Positions 10,201 through 19,138 of a DNA stretch of 64,000 nt are shown piece by piece (the first letter of the stretch is position 1; every line of letters starts with the position of its first letter). Source of the stretch: Symbiodinium natans (Eukaryota > Sar > Dinophyceae > Suessiales > Symbiodiniaceae); the NCBI GenBank assembly GCA_905221605.1, contig CAJNDS010000113.1, positions 248,174 through 312,173 of the forward strand, given 5' to 3'. The position numbers were made by a program, and so were the translations under genes. Below the pieces are notes generated by a model that had not been told where the DNA came from, did not search any database, and saw only the letters and a list, made by a program, of their open reading frames with translations.

Positions 10201-11151
10201 TTAAAAGGGGTTCCCACTTAGTCGCTTTGGGGCCCAAGTGTAGAAGCGGCCTGCCCAACGCCCGAAGAGTCAAGCAAGCCGGGCTGAAAGTCGAGTTTGA
10301 AACCAAGAGCGTCTCGTGATCTCTAGGCTTGGCAAGGTTTAAGCACTAACCTATCGGGTTCTGAAACTTAGGGAAGCCTGAAACCCAAAGCTCAACACCC
10401 CAAACCCGAAGCCCTCATCCCTGAACTCAGAGCCCTGAAGCCTCAACCCTAGACCCTAAACCCCGAACCCCAGCCCCTAGGCCTTAATCCCTGAACTCTA
10501 AACCCTAAACCCTAAACCCTGAACTCTGAACCCCAAACCCTAAGTCTTAGTCCCTGAACTCTAATCCCTGAAGCCTAAACTCAAGCCCCAAATCCTATGC
10601 CCTATTCCCTGGACGCTACACCCTAAGAACTAAACACACCCCAAATCCTAAGCTCGAAACCCTCAAACCTACATGCCATCCCAAACCCTAAACCCTGAGC
10701 CTTCAACAGCCGCTTTAGGCCCCGAAGCCCTACACCCTAAACCCCCTAAACTCCCTAAACTCCCTAAGCTCCCTAAACTCCCTAAAAGCCCTAAACGACC
10801 TAAACTCCCAACACGCCCTAAACGGCCCCTAACTCCATATAAACTCCCCCAAACCCTAACTCCTAAACTCCCTGAACTCCCCAAACCCTCAACCCTAAAC
10901 CCCAACCCGCTAATTCCAGAGAGCACCCGCCCGCACCCGGACCCAGCCTAAACCCTAAATCCTAAACCCTACACCCTAAACCCTACACCCTAAACCCTCA
11001 ACCCTAAACCCGAAACCCTACACCCTACACTCTAAACGCTAACCCTAAACCTTAAACCCGGACCCAGCCTGCACGGCCTCGAAGATCTCTACCAACTTTG
11101 CCTCGGCCTCTTGCTTCCCCAGCCCGTAGAGGAAGAGGTCTACGTCGGAAC
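7249..11151 (-). CDS. NTase-like GSDxD / FDVD family gene, exons split by telomere arrays
   Basis: Exon 11151-11064 completes a Gly codon and reads SDVDLFLYGLGKQEAE, then KLVEIFEAVQA, ending at GTCCGG. Exon 8439-8373 reads VSQYPFRHIQIVLRLYNSPAE. Exon 7326-7249 reads VLMGFDVDSCACGYDGKN, ending before GTTTAGGG. These are consecutive conserved blocks of a protein family known from fungi and protists, often ankyrin-associated (GSDIDLFLYGL, then TLVSQYPxRHVQIVLRLYKSxxE, then LTGFDVDCSCxAYDGK). The GSD-x-D pattern resembles a nucleotidyltransferase active site; that function is inference. Joining exon 2 to exon 3 at the expected residue needs a GC-AG intron (GAG|GCCAGG). An exon for the block ending AVT is missing between exons 1 and 2, and a further exon may lie near 7190-7140. 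Gene may be intact or partial. Confidence 0.6.
7679..7724. repeat. perfect 14-bp hairpin
   Basis: ATGGCAGTTATAGG (7679-7692) is followed by its exact reverse complement at 7711-7724, with an 18-base loop. It lies in a 330-base stretch (7400-7740) where I see no convincing exon. It could be the core of a short inverted-repeat element. Confidence 0.7.
7920..8021 (-). CDS. exon-like island
   Basis: After TAGTAG on the minus strand one frame is open for over 30 codons (VKPESRNCAVVPFIGLQDV) to TGA, with a possible earlier GT donor at GTGTAGG. CCCTAAA arrays lie on both plus-strand sides. It is within the span of the NTase-like gene but resembles no block of that family that I know. Confidence 0.3.
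8170..8260 (+). mobile_element. 110-bp dispersed element, copy 1 (diverged)
   Basis: Shares GGCTGyACTyAGG, GGTAGCTA, a T-rich segment, CAATAAACCCAAAAA and AAGGATCTAAAG with three other copies (13106-13217, 31266-31375, 34153-34262). All four are in the same orientation. Confidence 0.65.
8592..8671. mobile_element. MITE-like palindromic element, copy 2
   Basis: GGGATGTTCCCCCTTATACTAACAG on the left is answered by an inverted AGGACTGTTAGTGCC on the right. Same family as 4648-4740 and 15598-15708. Confidence 0.6.
8971..9045 (-). CDS. short ATG-initiated reading frame
   Basis: ATG at 9045, directly after a CCCTAAACCC array on this strand, opens 24 codons (MTLASYFRSFRPAPLRE) to TAG. An intron before the stop is possible. 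It may be a minimal gene or the first exon of a longer one. Confidence 0.3.
   Translation of the reverse strand: MTLASYFRSFRPAPLRETLASKVA
9110..9258. repeat. imperfect inverted repeat enclosing a C-tract
   Basis: CCCCCTACTACCCCCTCCATACT at the left is mirrored by AGTATAGAGGGGGGTAGTAGGGG at the right. The loop contains about 24 C residues and a sequence that itself folds (AAGGTTCCCC against GGGGGGAACCT). Confidence 0.55.
9541..9593 (+). CDS. exon-like island
   Basis: Between TCTCACAG and GTACTAGG the sequence reads DYRGECGFHPQTVSDFS in one open frame, with TTTAGGG arrays on both sides. Too short for a functional guess. Confidence 0.35.
9823..10319 (+). CDS. two-exon gene model, C-terminal part
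   Basis: Exon 9823-10078 starts after GTTCAG and is open for 84 codons, an unusually long unique segment here. It includes FISPEQVYTFNSIGEYS, then GRELKKLDSATRRHRVRR and ADDFIGIGCLPPK. The donor GTTCAGGG leads into a telomere-rich intron. The next acceptor (GTGTAG) resumes the frame in phase (SGLPNARRVKQAGLKVE) to TGA at 10319. No start codon was found, so an upstream exon is missing. Family not recognised. The gene lies inside the long span of the minus-strand NTase-like gene. Confidence 0.5.
10340..11060. repeat. degenerate CCCTAAA field
   Basis: About 700 bases made almost entirely of diverged telomere-type units (CCCTGAACTC, CCCCAAAC, CTCCCTAAA). Long open frames here (for example 10669-10951 on either strand) are low-complexity translations of the repeat and are not genes. 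Confidence 0.85.
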
Positions 11152-11428
11152 CTTGTGGTTTAGGGTTTAGGGCTAGGGTTTAGGGTTTAGGGCTCGGGTT
11201 TGGGGTTTAGGGAGTATAGGGTTTAGGGCCTAGGGATTTTACAGGGTGTCTAGGGCAGGCAGTTTAGGGTTTGCGGCTTTAGGGCTTAGAGCTTGGGGCT
11301 TAGAGCCTTGTGGGGATTATGTGGTGCTTGAGGCTTGAGGTCTTTGAGGCTTCGGTTTAGGGTTTAGGGTTTAGGGTTTAGGGTCTAGGGTCTAGGGTTT
11401 AGGGTTTAGGGTTTGGGGATTTCCGAAG

Positions 11429-11554
11429 TTCTGTTTACATTGTTCGACGGGCAGGAGCAGGATTGAAGGAATAGGGCTTATAACCCTAAAGCCGCAAAAA
11501 CCCTCTAAACGCTGTATACCCTATAAACCAGAAGAAAGCCTTCTAACCTTCTAA
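11429..11554 (+). CDS. putative terminal exon
   Basis: After CCGAAG one frame runs 41 codons to TAA (FCLHCSTGRSRIEGIG, later KRCIPYKPEESLL). It continues through a diverged CCCTAAA stretch, so part may be repeat-derived. Confidence 0.25.
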   Translation, partial: FCLHCSTGRSRIEGIGLITLKPQKPSKRCIPYKPEESLLTF

Positions 11555-11719
11555 CACCCTGTAGCACCTTAACACCTGATGGAACCCCACAAACCCCTAT
11601 TAGCCCTAAACCCTGAACCCACAACCCTCAACCCTAAACCCCAATCCTTCCAGAGACCCTAAACCCTAACCTTAAATCCTAAACCCGAAACCCCAAACCC
11701 AAACCCTAAAACCCTGAAC

Positions 11720-11808
11720 CCATCATCCTTCCAGGCCAGATGACCTGGAAACGCCTCGTCATGAAAGTATTTCCTCCTCTTGCTTCGCCCCTCTGCCCAG
11801 TTGGTGCT
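11720..11808 (-). CDS. exon-like island, basic peptide
   Basis: Acceptor GGCTCAG, then 29 open codons (STNWAEGRSKRRKYF, HDEAFPGHLAWKDD), then donor GTTCAGGG. The charged, aromatic-rich composition looks protein-like. No family recognised. Confidence 0.4.
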
Positions 11809-12337
11809 CTGAGCCTCACGGTTTTTTCTGGGGTTTAGGGAAGAAGGGTTTAGGGTTTAGGGTTTCGGGTTTAGGGTCTCGGGTTTAGGGTTTGGGGTTT
11901 AGAGTTTAGGGTTTGCTGATTTAGGGTTAGGGTTGAGGGTTTAGGGAAGTAGGGTTCAGGGTGCAGGCTTTGTTTTTCAGGTCTAGGATGTCTAGGGTCT
12001 AGGGAATCCGGGTTTGAGGAAGTAGGATGTAGGGTTTAGGGTGTTGGGGCTCAGGGTTGGGAGTTGGGAGTTTGAGGTCTGGGGAAGTAGGGTTTAGGGT
12101 TCAGGGTTGGGAGTTGTTGGGGTATGGAATCTTCGGACCAGCACGTGAACATGGCTCAGGAGCCAGTGCGATGCTAGATACACAAGAGAAGTGGTCAAAG
12201 ACACCTCAAAATGCAACGGCGGGCTTTGCTAAACAACCCGAAGCCCGAAAATCCCTGAACCCTAGCTCCTAAGCTCCAAACCCGAAACCCGAAACACTAA
12301 ACCCTAAACCCGAAACCCTAAACCCTAAACCCTACAC

Positions 12338-12419
12338 CCTGCACAGATCTCAGCTGTCCTTGTCCGGCAGAGGCTGCAGACATCCAGATACAGCTCCGCC
12401 GGCTGCGAAGACGTTGTTC
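12338..12419 (-). CDS. exon-like island with Cys residues
   Basis: Acceptor GGCTTAG and donor GTGTAGGG bracket an open frame (SSQPAELYLDVCSLCRTRT). CCCTAAA lies left and TTTAGGG right on the plus strand. Two cysteines three apart could be part of a metal site, but this is too short to say. Confidence 0.35.
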
Positions 12420-12678
12420 CTAAGCCGACTCAAGCGTTCAGGGCTTAGGGTTCGGAGTTTGGGGTTCGAGGGTTTGGGGTTTGGGGGTTTAAGGTTTAGG
12501 GTTTGGGGTTTAGGGTTTGAGGTTGGTTCCTAAGCCGACTGAAGGGTTCGGAGCAATGGGGCTTCGGGTTTTGGAGGGCTTCGGGTTTTGGAGATTTCGG
12601 GTTTAGGCCTCGAGTTTGGGGGGTGTAGGGGTCAGGGGCTGGGGTTCAGGATGTAGAGGTCTGGGTTTAGGGTTGCAG

Positions 12679-12989
12679 AGACATCTATCCTCGTCCCCTA
12701 ATGCAACTCAGGGCGCAATACACCGCATATGCGGAGGACGCCTCAGGGTTTAGGGGTTAGAGTTTGGGGTCTAGGGTTTAGGGTTTAAGGGGAGTTCAGC
12801 TATAAGCAAGATCCCGGTCATACTTCGACTGTAGTCGGTACTCCGACTTCTGAAATAACCTCAGTGGTGCTAGAGCCCTTGAGGGTTAACAGGGGGCTAA
12901 GGGTCTCCCCACCCTTTTAGACTGCAATTCTTCTGGTGTCTGAGAACAGGCTGTGTGTTGCAAGTCTTGTCCTAAACCCTAAACCCTAA
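12679..12989 (+). CDS. two-exon model, C-terminal part
   Basis: Exon 12679-12747 (RHLSSSPNATQGAIHRICGG) lies between GGTTGCAG and GTTTAGGGG. Exon 12921-12989, after CTTTTAG, continues in phase (TAILLVSENRLCVASLV) to a TAA supplied by the next CCCTAAA array. The intron of 173 bases includes unique sequence. No start found. Confidence 0.38.
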
Positions 12990-13105
12990 ACCCTAAACCC
13001 TAAACCCTAAACCCTAAACCCTAAACCCTAAACCCTAAACCCTAAACCCTAAACCTGTAGGGCTTGAAGCTTGTAGACCGACCTTTCCTATCGTGCTTAG
13101 GACTT

Positions 13106-13217
13106 GGCTGCACTTAGGAGGGTAGCTAAAAATTAAAATTTTTAGCTGCCTTATCAAGAAACCCAAGAAACCCAAAAAAGGTAAGGATTTAAAGTTCCGG
13201 TAAAGTACCAAAAAGAG
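13106..13217 (+). mobile_element. 110-bp dispersed element, copy 2
   Basis: Same order of blocks as the copies at 31266 and 34153: GGCTGCACTTAGGAGGGTAG, an AT-rich stem with TAGCTGCC, AAACCCAAAAAAGGTAAGGA and AAAGTACCA. The central part folds as GGTAGCTA...TTTAGCTGCC. Confidence 0.75.
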
Positions 13218-13239
13218 GAGGCAGTGGAACATCTATGCG

Positions 13240-13560
13240 GGTTTTTGGTTCCAACGCTTGGATCTTGCTGCTGATATTGTTGTTGTTCTCGTTGCTCTTG
13301 GTGTCATTGTTGTTCTTGTTGTTCTCGTTGCTGTTGGTGTTCGAGCTGTTATTGTGGCTATTGGTGTTGCTCTTGTTGTTCTGATTGTTCTTGTTGTTCG
13401 GGTTGTTATTGGAGTTTTTGTGTGGCTATTATTGTCGTTCTTGTTATTGTTATTGGTATTGTTCTTGTTGTTGTTCTTCTTCTTCTTATTCTTATTATTA
13501 TTCTTCTTGTTACGGTTATTGTTGTTATTCTTAGCTTGGTTGTTGTTCGTGGTGGCCATT
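13240..13560. repeat. compound (GTT/CTT/ATT)n low-complexity tract
   Basis: Over 300 bases made of pyrimidine-T triplets with G (GTT, CTT, ATT, GTG). Open frames over it (Val/Leu/Ile-rich one way, Asn/Lys/Thr-rich the other) are what such a triplet tract gives by default and I do not call them genes. Confidence 0.9.
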
Positions 13561-13990
13561 ACTACCGACTGATATCTGTTATCTGCGATTGCCGATGTTT
13601 ATCCACTATCATGTGTCTTCCCATAGTTACTGCTTATGACAAATGCTTTACATTTTGTTGTTATTTTACTATTCTTCTGGTTTAACGTTTATACCCACGA
13701 ATACGAGAAAACTGCTTGCTATGATTCTGTAAGCATAGCATTGACAACATTATTGCTCTTACTCGCATGTGTAATTGATATCCCACTATTTTTAACTCTG
13801 CTGACTAGCAGTATCACTAGTAATATTGTTGTTGCTACTGCTGCTGCTCGAGAACAGTATATGGCACATCATTACCATTGATGTGACATCCTCGATACCG
13901 TGCAATGCAATTTCTTACTTCGAAAAGCCAAGGAAGAATCAAATAAGGTTAACCTCCTCCTTCAGAACGGTAGTACTGTATCATGAACCA
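13560..13990. other. AT-rich unique stretch, nothing recognised
   Basis: About 430 bases lacking telomere units and clearly more AT-rich than the surroundings. Overlapping frames at 13636-13881 (plus) are hydrophobic and Leu/Ile-rich, with no start context or family resemblance. It may be foreign DNA or an old transposon; I see nothing decisive. Confidence 0.5.
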
Positions 13991-14122
13991 AATATGGCTT
14001 AGAGGAGGGTTCAGGGTTTCGGGTTCACAGGAGGGTCAGAAGCTAGGGTTAGGGAAAACCCTAAACCCTAAACCCTGAACCCTGATCCCTGATCCCTAAA
14101 CCCTAAACCCTAAACCCTAAAC

Positions 14123-14216
14123 CGCCAGCCCAAGCTCGAAACCCCCCCCCCCCCGCGCCCCAGCGCATTCCAAGAAGCCAGTTCAAGAAGCGCAGCTGCG
14201 ATTCGGTAAAGCAGTC
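14123..14216 (-). CDS. exon-like island
   Basis: After CAAGCCCAG the minus strand reads DCFTESQLRFLNWLLG and then through a 12-base C tract as glycines (RWGAGGGGFRAWAG), ending at GTTTAGGG. The first half looks like a real helix; the Gly run comes from the homopolymer. Confidence 0.38.
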
Positions 14217-14307
14217 CTGGGCTTGGGGTTTAGTGTTTAGGGTTTAGGGTTTAGGGTTCAGGGTTCAGGGTTCAGGGTTCAGGGTTTAGGGTTTAGGGTT
14301 TAGGGTT

Positions 14308-14403
14308 TAGGTTTGGGGTTTGGGGTTTGGGGTTTGGGGTTTGGGGTTTGGGGTTTGGGGTTTGGGGTTTGGGGTTTGGGGTTTGGGGTTTGGGGTTTGG
14401 GGT
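14308..14403 (+). repeat. TTTGGGG variant array
   Basis: About 13 pure tandem TTTGGGG units follow a short TTTAGGG/TTCAGGG array. A single A-to-G change has been amplified into its own homogeneous block. Confidence 0.95.
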
Positions 14404-14738
14404 TCATGCCTATGGTTTAGGTTGAGGGTTTAGGGCTTAGGCTTAGGGTTTAGGTTGAGAATTTTGGGTTGGGGTTTGCGGTTCCTAAGCCCTAAGCCCT
14501 ACGCAAGGTGTGGGGTTGCGGGCTTATCACCCCTAGACCCTGTACGAAGTTTGGTGTTACCGTCGTCAGAGAGCTTTAAGGGTTATGAGGGTTGTAAGGG
14601 CTTAGGAGGGGTGAGGCTTTAGGGTTATATATTCTGATCGCCCCAAAGGCCTGGCATCTGCGCCGAAGTCTTCCCAGGGTTTAGGGTTTAGGGTTTAGGG
14701 TTCAGGGTTTAGGGTTTAGGGTTGTTCGAGTTTAGGGC

Positions 14739-15139
14739 TTACGGTTTAGGCATGCACGCCAGGCGAACAACGTGTCTTGCAAGCATCCACGATGGTATCG
14801 GCTTCTTTCTGGGGAAGTACGAAGCCTGACGCTTGATAGTTCGGTAGCCATGCTAGAAATAAGCCCTAAACCCTAAACCCTAAACCCTAAACCCTAAACC
14901 CTAAACCCTAGATAAGGCAGCCCTTCTTAGGTTTAGGGTAGTTGCTTTTAAACAAGGGGATCTGGAACCCAAGAAGGGCAAAAGGGTACTAAACCCTAAA
15001 GCCCAAGCCCTTAGGGTTTAGGGTTTAGGGTTTAGGGTTTAGGGTTTAAACCCTAAACCCTAAACCCCAAACAGCCCATGACTTGAGGAAGTCCACAGAC
15101 GCAGCAGAATTCAACTAACTGTGCAGGTGCTTGCAGCAT
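14739..15139 (-). CDS. three-exon gene model with telomere-repeat introns
   Basis: Exon 1 (15139-15066) starts MLQAPAQLVEFCCVCGLP. Exon 2 (14988-14907) includes LGSRSPCLKATTLNLRR. Exon 3 (14852-14739) includes HGYRTIKRQASYFPRKK and SWMLARHVVRLAC, then TAA. All joins are GT-AG and in phase, giving about 88 residues. Intron 1 (77 bases) is built of telomere units in both orientations, which could fold back on itself. Intron 2 (54 bases) is mostly TTTAGGG. The plus strand over exon 3 is also open (an alternative terminal exon at 14750-14836), but the minus reading has a start, three compatible phases and a better composition. Function unknown. Confidence 0.45.
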
Positions 15140-15215
15140 CCCCAAGAGTCTGGTCTAGGGTTTGCGGGTTTATGTAGGGTTCAGGGTTTAGGGTTTAGGG
15201 TTTAGGGTTTAGGGT

Positions 15216-15498
15216 TTAGGGTTCAGGGTTTAGGGATCCTAATCCCTGAATCGCTCGTGCTGCCCCGTCAACCCGAGTTATGGCCCCAGCTGTGATCCCA
15301 TTGACTGCGGCCTCTGGCATTGGAAGATGATTGTGGGTGGGGAAGCCCTAAACCCTAAACCCTAAACCCTAAACCCTAAACCCTAAACCCTAAACCCTAA
15401 ACCCTAAACCTAAACCCTAGCCCTAAACCCCACACCCTATTCTCTCAAGCTAAGGCAGCCACCCAGGACGACTCAAACTCTTCCAGAGTGGGGGCGAC
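15216..15498 (-). CDS. two-exon model, C-terminal part
   Basis: A segment after CATCTCAG (15498) reads VAPTLEEFESSW before a possible GTGGCT donor. After TTTAG the segment 15347-15216 reads on in phase (PEAAVNGITAGAITR, VDGAARAIQGL) to TAA inside the array. If the first donor is not used, a TGA follows within six codons. No family recognised. Confidence 0.35.
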
Positions 15499-15597
15499 CT
15501 GAGATGGGTTCACGGCTTATATAGGGTTTAGGGTTTAGGGTTTAGGGTTTAGGGTTTAGGGTTTAGGGTTTAGGGTTTAGGGCGGGCTTAGGGTTGA

Positions 15598-15708
15598 CAT
15601 TTGGGATGCTCCAGCATATACTGACAGTCCTTTATAGGGATGATAGTACCCCCCCTGTGTTTTTTCTCCCTATTAAGAACTGTTAGTATAGGGGAGAACG
15701 TCCCAAGT
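15598..15708. mobile_element. MITE-like palindromic element, copy 3 (best preserved)
   Basis: The left arm (TTTGGGATGCTCC, TATACTGACAGTCCTTTATA) and an inverted right arm (TATTAAGAACTGTTAGTATA, GAGAACGTCCCAA) match over about 40 bases at roughly 80 percent. The centre is C/T-rich. Copies 1 and 2 are at 4648 and 8592. Confidence 0.7.
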
Positions 15709-15774
15709 TGACAACGCTAATCCTAGCCGGGAAAATCTGTAGACCCTAATCCTTGCAATGCGCTTGGGGTTTAG

Positions 15775-15866
15775 GGGCCCCTGCAACCGAAACCGCCTGG
15801 GTTTCGGCTTTGATTCGGAGTATTCGGGATCGAGCGGAGCGTCTCGGAGAGTGTCCGATCGCCTAA
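15775..15866 (+). CDS. putative terminal exon
   Basis: After TTTAG the frame reads ATETAWVSALIRSIRDRAER and stops at TAA, a plausible amphipathic helix. A second frame in the same place is also open (GFGFDSEYSGSSGASRR), so the frame choice is a judgement. Confidence 0.3.
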
Positions 15867-16154
15867 GCTCTGTTTTCAGTAGCGTTTGAGTGAGACACCG
15901 GAGTTTCGAGGGTGGGGGGTTAGGGTTTAGGGTTCAGGGTTTAGGGTTTAGGGTTAGGGTTTAGGGTTTAGGGTTTAGGGTTTAGGGTTTAGGGTTTAGG
16001 GTTTAGGGTTTAGGGTTTAGGGTTTTGCCCAAAGCCCAAGGCCCCAACAGGCTTTACACTTAGGGCTTTGGCTTCCCAAGCCCCAAAACCCCAGAACCCC
16101 AAACCCTAGTATGGTATGTTCCTCATACTCGGCTTACTTCTTTTTTTCAATCAA

Positions 16155-16248
16155 TACCTGGGGCTCTTTACCTACAGTATCATGGGTTGTACCTACTAAT
16201 AAAGGGTAGTAAGTACTATAGACTGTACGTAAATAGAGTCCCAGGAAC
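16155..16248. mobile_element. MITE-like inverted repeat
   Basis: TACCTGGGGCTCTTTACCTA at 16155 is mirrored at 16215-16248 (TACGTAAATAGAGTCCCAGGA) with a few mismatches. The element separates two array blocks and has no reading frame. Confidence 0.55.
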
Positions 16249-16365
16249 TCAAAGCTCAAAAGCCCTGAAGCCGAAACTCTAAACCCTAAACCCTAAACCC
16301 TAAACCCTAACCCTAAACCCCTAAACCCCAAACCCTAAACCCTAAACCCCCCCTGAAGCCGAAAC

Positions 16366-16464
16366 CTTGTGGACCGGCAGCCAAGCTGCCGAAAGACAGC
16401 CATCAGGCTTTCGCTTCTCCCCCAGGTCAAAACAGCGAGGAGTGGTGTCCTTGCACCCGAATGC
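16366..16464 (-). CDS. exon-like island with charged peptide
   Basis: Acceptor AAGTAG and donor GTTTCGG enclose 33 open codons in phase 0 (GCKDTTPRCFDLGEKRKPDG, then SAAWLPVHK). Arrays lie left (CCCTAAA) and right (TTTAGGG). No family recognised. Confidence 0.42.
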
Positions 16465-17075
16465 CTACTTAGTAGGGTTTGGGGTTTAGGGCTTCGGGCT
16501 TAGGGTTTAGGGTGTAGGGTTTCGGGTTTACAGCTAAGGTTTAGGGGCTCAGGGTAGGGCCTAGGGTTTTGGGTCAGGGCTACCCTAAACCCTGAAACTT
16601 AAATCCTAAACCCTAAACCCTAAACCCTCAACCCTAGACCATCAACCTCTACTCCATCATGTCAGGCTTCTGGATTTAGGTTTCGGAGATTCAGGTTTTA
16701 GGGCCTCGGGTGCACGATCGGTTTAGGATTAAGGATTTAGGATTTAGGGTTTAGGCTTGGGGCTTAGGATTTAGGGTTTAGATTTAGGGCTTAGGGTTTA
16801 GGTTTCAGGGTTTAGAGGGGTTTGGGGATGAGGTTTTCGTGTAAGGCTTTAAGCATTGACGCGTTCTGGAGTGCTGGGGCTTTGGGGTAAAAGCGTTTTG
16901 GCGTTTCTGGGTATAGGTATAGGAACGACGTGGTTGAGAGGTTAGGGCCTAGGGCGTATAACTAGGGCTTAGGAATTAGGGTTTAGGGTTTAGGTTTTCG
17001 GATTTTGGGTTTAGGGTTTTGGGTTTAGGGCTCATAGGGTTAGGGTCTCGGGTTCTAACGAGAAAAAACGTCTAG

Positions 17076-17162
17076 GGCATATGTACCCCGAAATGGAAAG
17101 TTACCATCCGCCCCGGAATGCCTTATACCCCAGAAGCCCTGTTTTCCTACCCTAAACCCTAA
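17076..17162 (+). CDS. putative terminal exon
   Basis: After CGTCTAG the frame reads ICTPKWKVTIRPGMPYTPEA and closes with TAA of the CCCTAAA array. The minus strand over the same bases is also open with a GTAACT donor, so strand is uncertain. Confidence 0.3.
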   Translation, partial: GICTPKWKVTIRPGMPYTPEALFSYPKP

Positions 17163-17459
17163 ACCCTAAACCCTAAACCCTAAACCCTAAACCCTAAACC
17201 CTAAACCCTAAACCCTAAACCCTCAATTCAACACTAATCTCAAACCCCAGGCTCTTAACTACTAGACCTCTAGTCCTAAACCCAAAGTAAAAATCACAAC
17301 AACCACCCCACCCAGCCCACCCCACCCTCAAAAGACAAGAAACACATCGCTGACAAAGCCTCAACAACGAAGACGCTCGACCCCCATGCCTTACATGCCC
17401 ACACTCTACTCCTGAAGCCACATGACCCAGACCCAGACCCTCAAACCTAAGCCCGAAAA

Positions 17460-18300
17460 CCTAAAAACCTAAGTCCTTCATCCTAAAGTCAAAAACCTCC
17501 AAACCACAAAACCCCCAAAACCCAAACCGAAACGCCTCCAAGAGCCAAACCTCCGTCCCCGTCCCAAACCCTAAACTGTAAAAACCCTTAACCCTGAACC
17601 ATTTTACTCTTAACCCTTAACCCTTAAACCTTGAACCCGAAGCTCCCAAGCTGCTACTCAGTATCCGAAACCCCGCAGGTTGAACATAAAGAAGAGATCC
17701 TCCAGCCCCAACTGGAACCGAAAAACTCTAAAGCCTTGAAGCCTCATGTAGTAAACCTACACTGTAAATCCTCAACCTTACACCCTAAGCACTAAACCCC
17801 ACACCCAAACTACGACCTTAAGCCTAAACCCAATCCTAAACCTGAACCTGACGCCCTTACAAGTAGCCTTCATTAGTAAACCGGAAAACCTGAGATGAAA
17901 AAAAAATTATATAAGTCCTTTCTAATCCCTAGCTCCCCAGCCACTAGCTCCGAACCCCAAACCGCCAAATCTTACACCTTCTACTGTACCAAAACCCAAA
18001 GCCCTAAACCCTAAACTCTAGACCCTAAACCCTAAACCCCTAGACCCTAGACCCGAAACCATAATTGAACCCTGAACACGAAACCTAGAACCTTAAATGC
18101 TTTGGGCCTGTGACCCGAAACCCTAAACCCTAAATCCTAAACTCCAAGCCCTAAACCCTGAACCCTAAACCTTAAACCCTAAACCCAAACCCTAGAGCCT
18201 AAACCCTATAAACCCCAAACCTAAACCTCAAAACCTATAGACCAGAAGCGTTCACCCCCATATTCCATCCTTGACAGTAAACACCGTATCACCTACTCAG
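17460..18300. repeat. degenerate telomere-type field
   Basis: Mostly diverged CCCTAAA-like words (CCTAAACC, CCCGAAACC, CCTCAACC) with AT-rich insertions near 17890. I see no supported gene in this 840-base stretch. Confidence 0.75.
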
Positions 18301-18567
18301 GTTTAGGGTGTTAGGGTTTAGGGTTTAGGGCTTAAGTTTAGGGTTTAGAGTCTAGGATTTGGGTTGAAGTTTGGGGTTTAGGGTAGAGGATTTACGGTTT
18401 TAAGTTTAGGGTTTAGGATGTGGTGTTTAAGTTTAGGGTTGAGGGCTTAGGGTTTAGGATTCAGGTGTGTATGAACCATTTCTAGTAAACCCTAAACCCT
18501 AAACCCTAAACCCTGAACCCTAAACCCTAAACCCTGAACCCTAAACCCTAAACCCACGGCGACTCAC

Positions 18568-18605
18568 CGGCACTCCTCCGCATATTTGGGCAGGCAGCGG
18601 AATGC
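18568..18605 (-). CDS. short exon with GTGAGT donor
   Basis: Acceptor CTTGGGCAG, 12 codons reading AFRCLPKYAEEC, then a strong donor GTGAGT. It coincides with a perfect 11-bp hairpin (18586-18613), so the sequence may be constrained for another reason. Confidence 0.3.
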
Positions 18606-18613
18606 CTGCCCAA
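18586..18613. repeat. perfect 11-bp hairpin
   Basis: TTGGGCAGGCA, loop GCGGAA, then TGCCTGCCCAA. GC-rich, with no T-run after it, so not a bacterial-style terminator. Confidence 0.8.
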
Positions 18614-19138
18614 GAGTCAATTCAAGGGGAAAAAGGAGGGACCCCTAGAAGGGTTTAGGGTTTAGGGTTTAGGGTTTAGGGTTGCTTTATCTATTTTCCC
18701 CCCATGCACACCTTATGTAGTCCCTATATACTTAAGTGCCCCCTGAACAATAACCGAAATGACCCCAAAGGTCCCTTATAAGGATCCTTGAGTCCCTTGA
18801 GAGTCAAAACAGGCTTGGGCAAACCCTACCTGAGACCTCCCTCTCCAACCCAAGTACCCTTTGATAAGTAAGAGTTTGGGTTTTAGGGTTGAGGGCTTAG
18901 GTGTCAGTGGTTACGGGGTGCCTGACCCTAAGTGGGCATTTAAGGCATCTTGAACGGTACTTGAAAAGGGGCTGGAGTCAACCTACTGCTCTTGACGGAT
19001 CGTTCACAACAAGACTTCTCTGTAGGGCGTAGGGTTTAGGAATGAGGGATCCTAAACCCCAAACCCTAAACCTTAAATCCCAAACCAAACGTACCCACCG
19101 CTTCGCAGAGTGTTTAGGGTTTAGGGTTTAGGGTTTAG

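Noticed and set aside
10669-10951. Leu/Pro/Lys repeat frames on both strands
   Set aside because: Pure translation of degenerate CCCTAAA units.
13258-13685. Long hydrophobic reading frames (Val/Leu/Ile-rich) suggesting a membrane protein
   Set aside because: They are translations of a (GTT/CTT/ATT)n tract; the reverse strand is equally open as Asn/Lys/Thr-rich, which is diagnostic of a triplet repeat.
14750-14836. Plus-strand terminal exon
   Set aside because: Open, but the minus strand over the same bases belongs to a three-exon model with ATG, matching phases and better composition.
17215-17421. tRNA or SINE suggested by CTAGTAGTTAAGAGCC on the minus strand
   Set aside because: An A-box-like word is present, but no B box, no cloverleaf and no recurrence were seen.
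18586-18613. Bacterial-type terminator
   Set aside because: The hairpin is perfect but lacks a T run, and the DNA is clearly eukaryotic.
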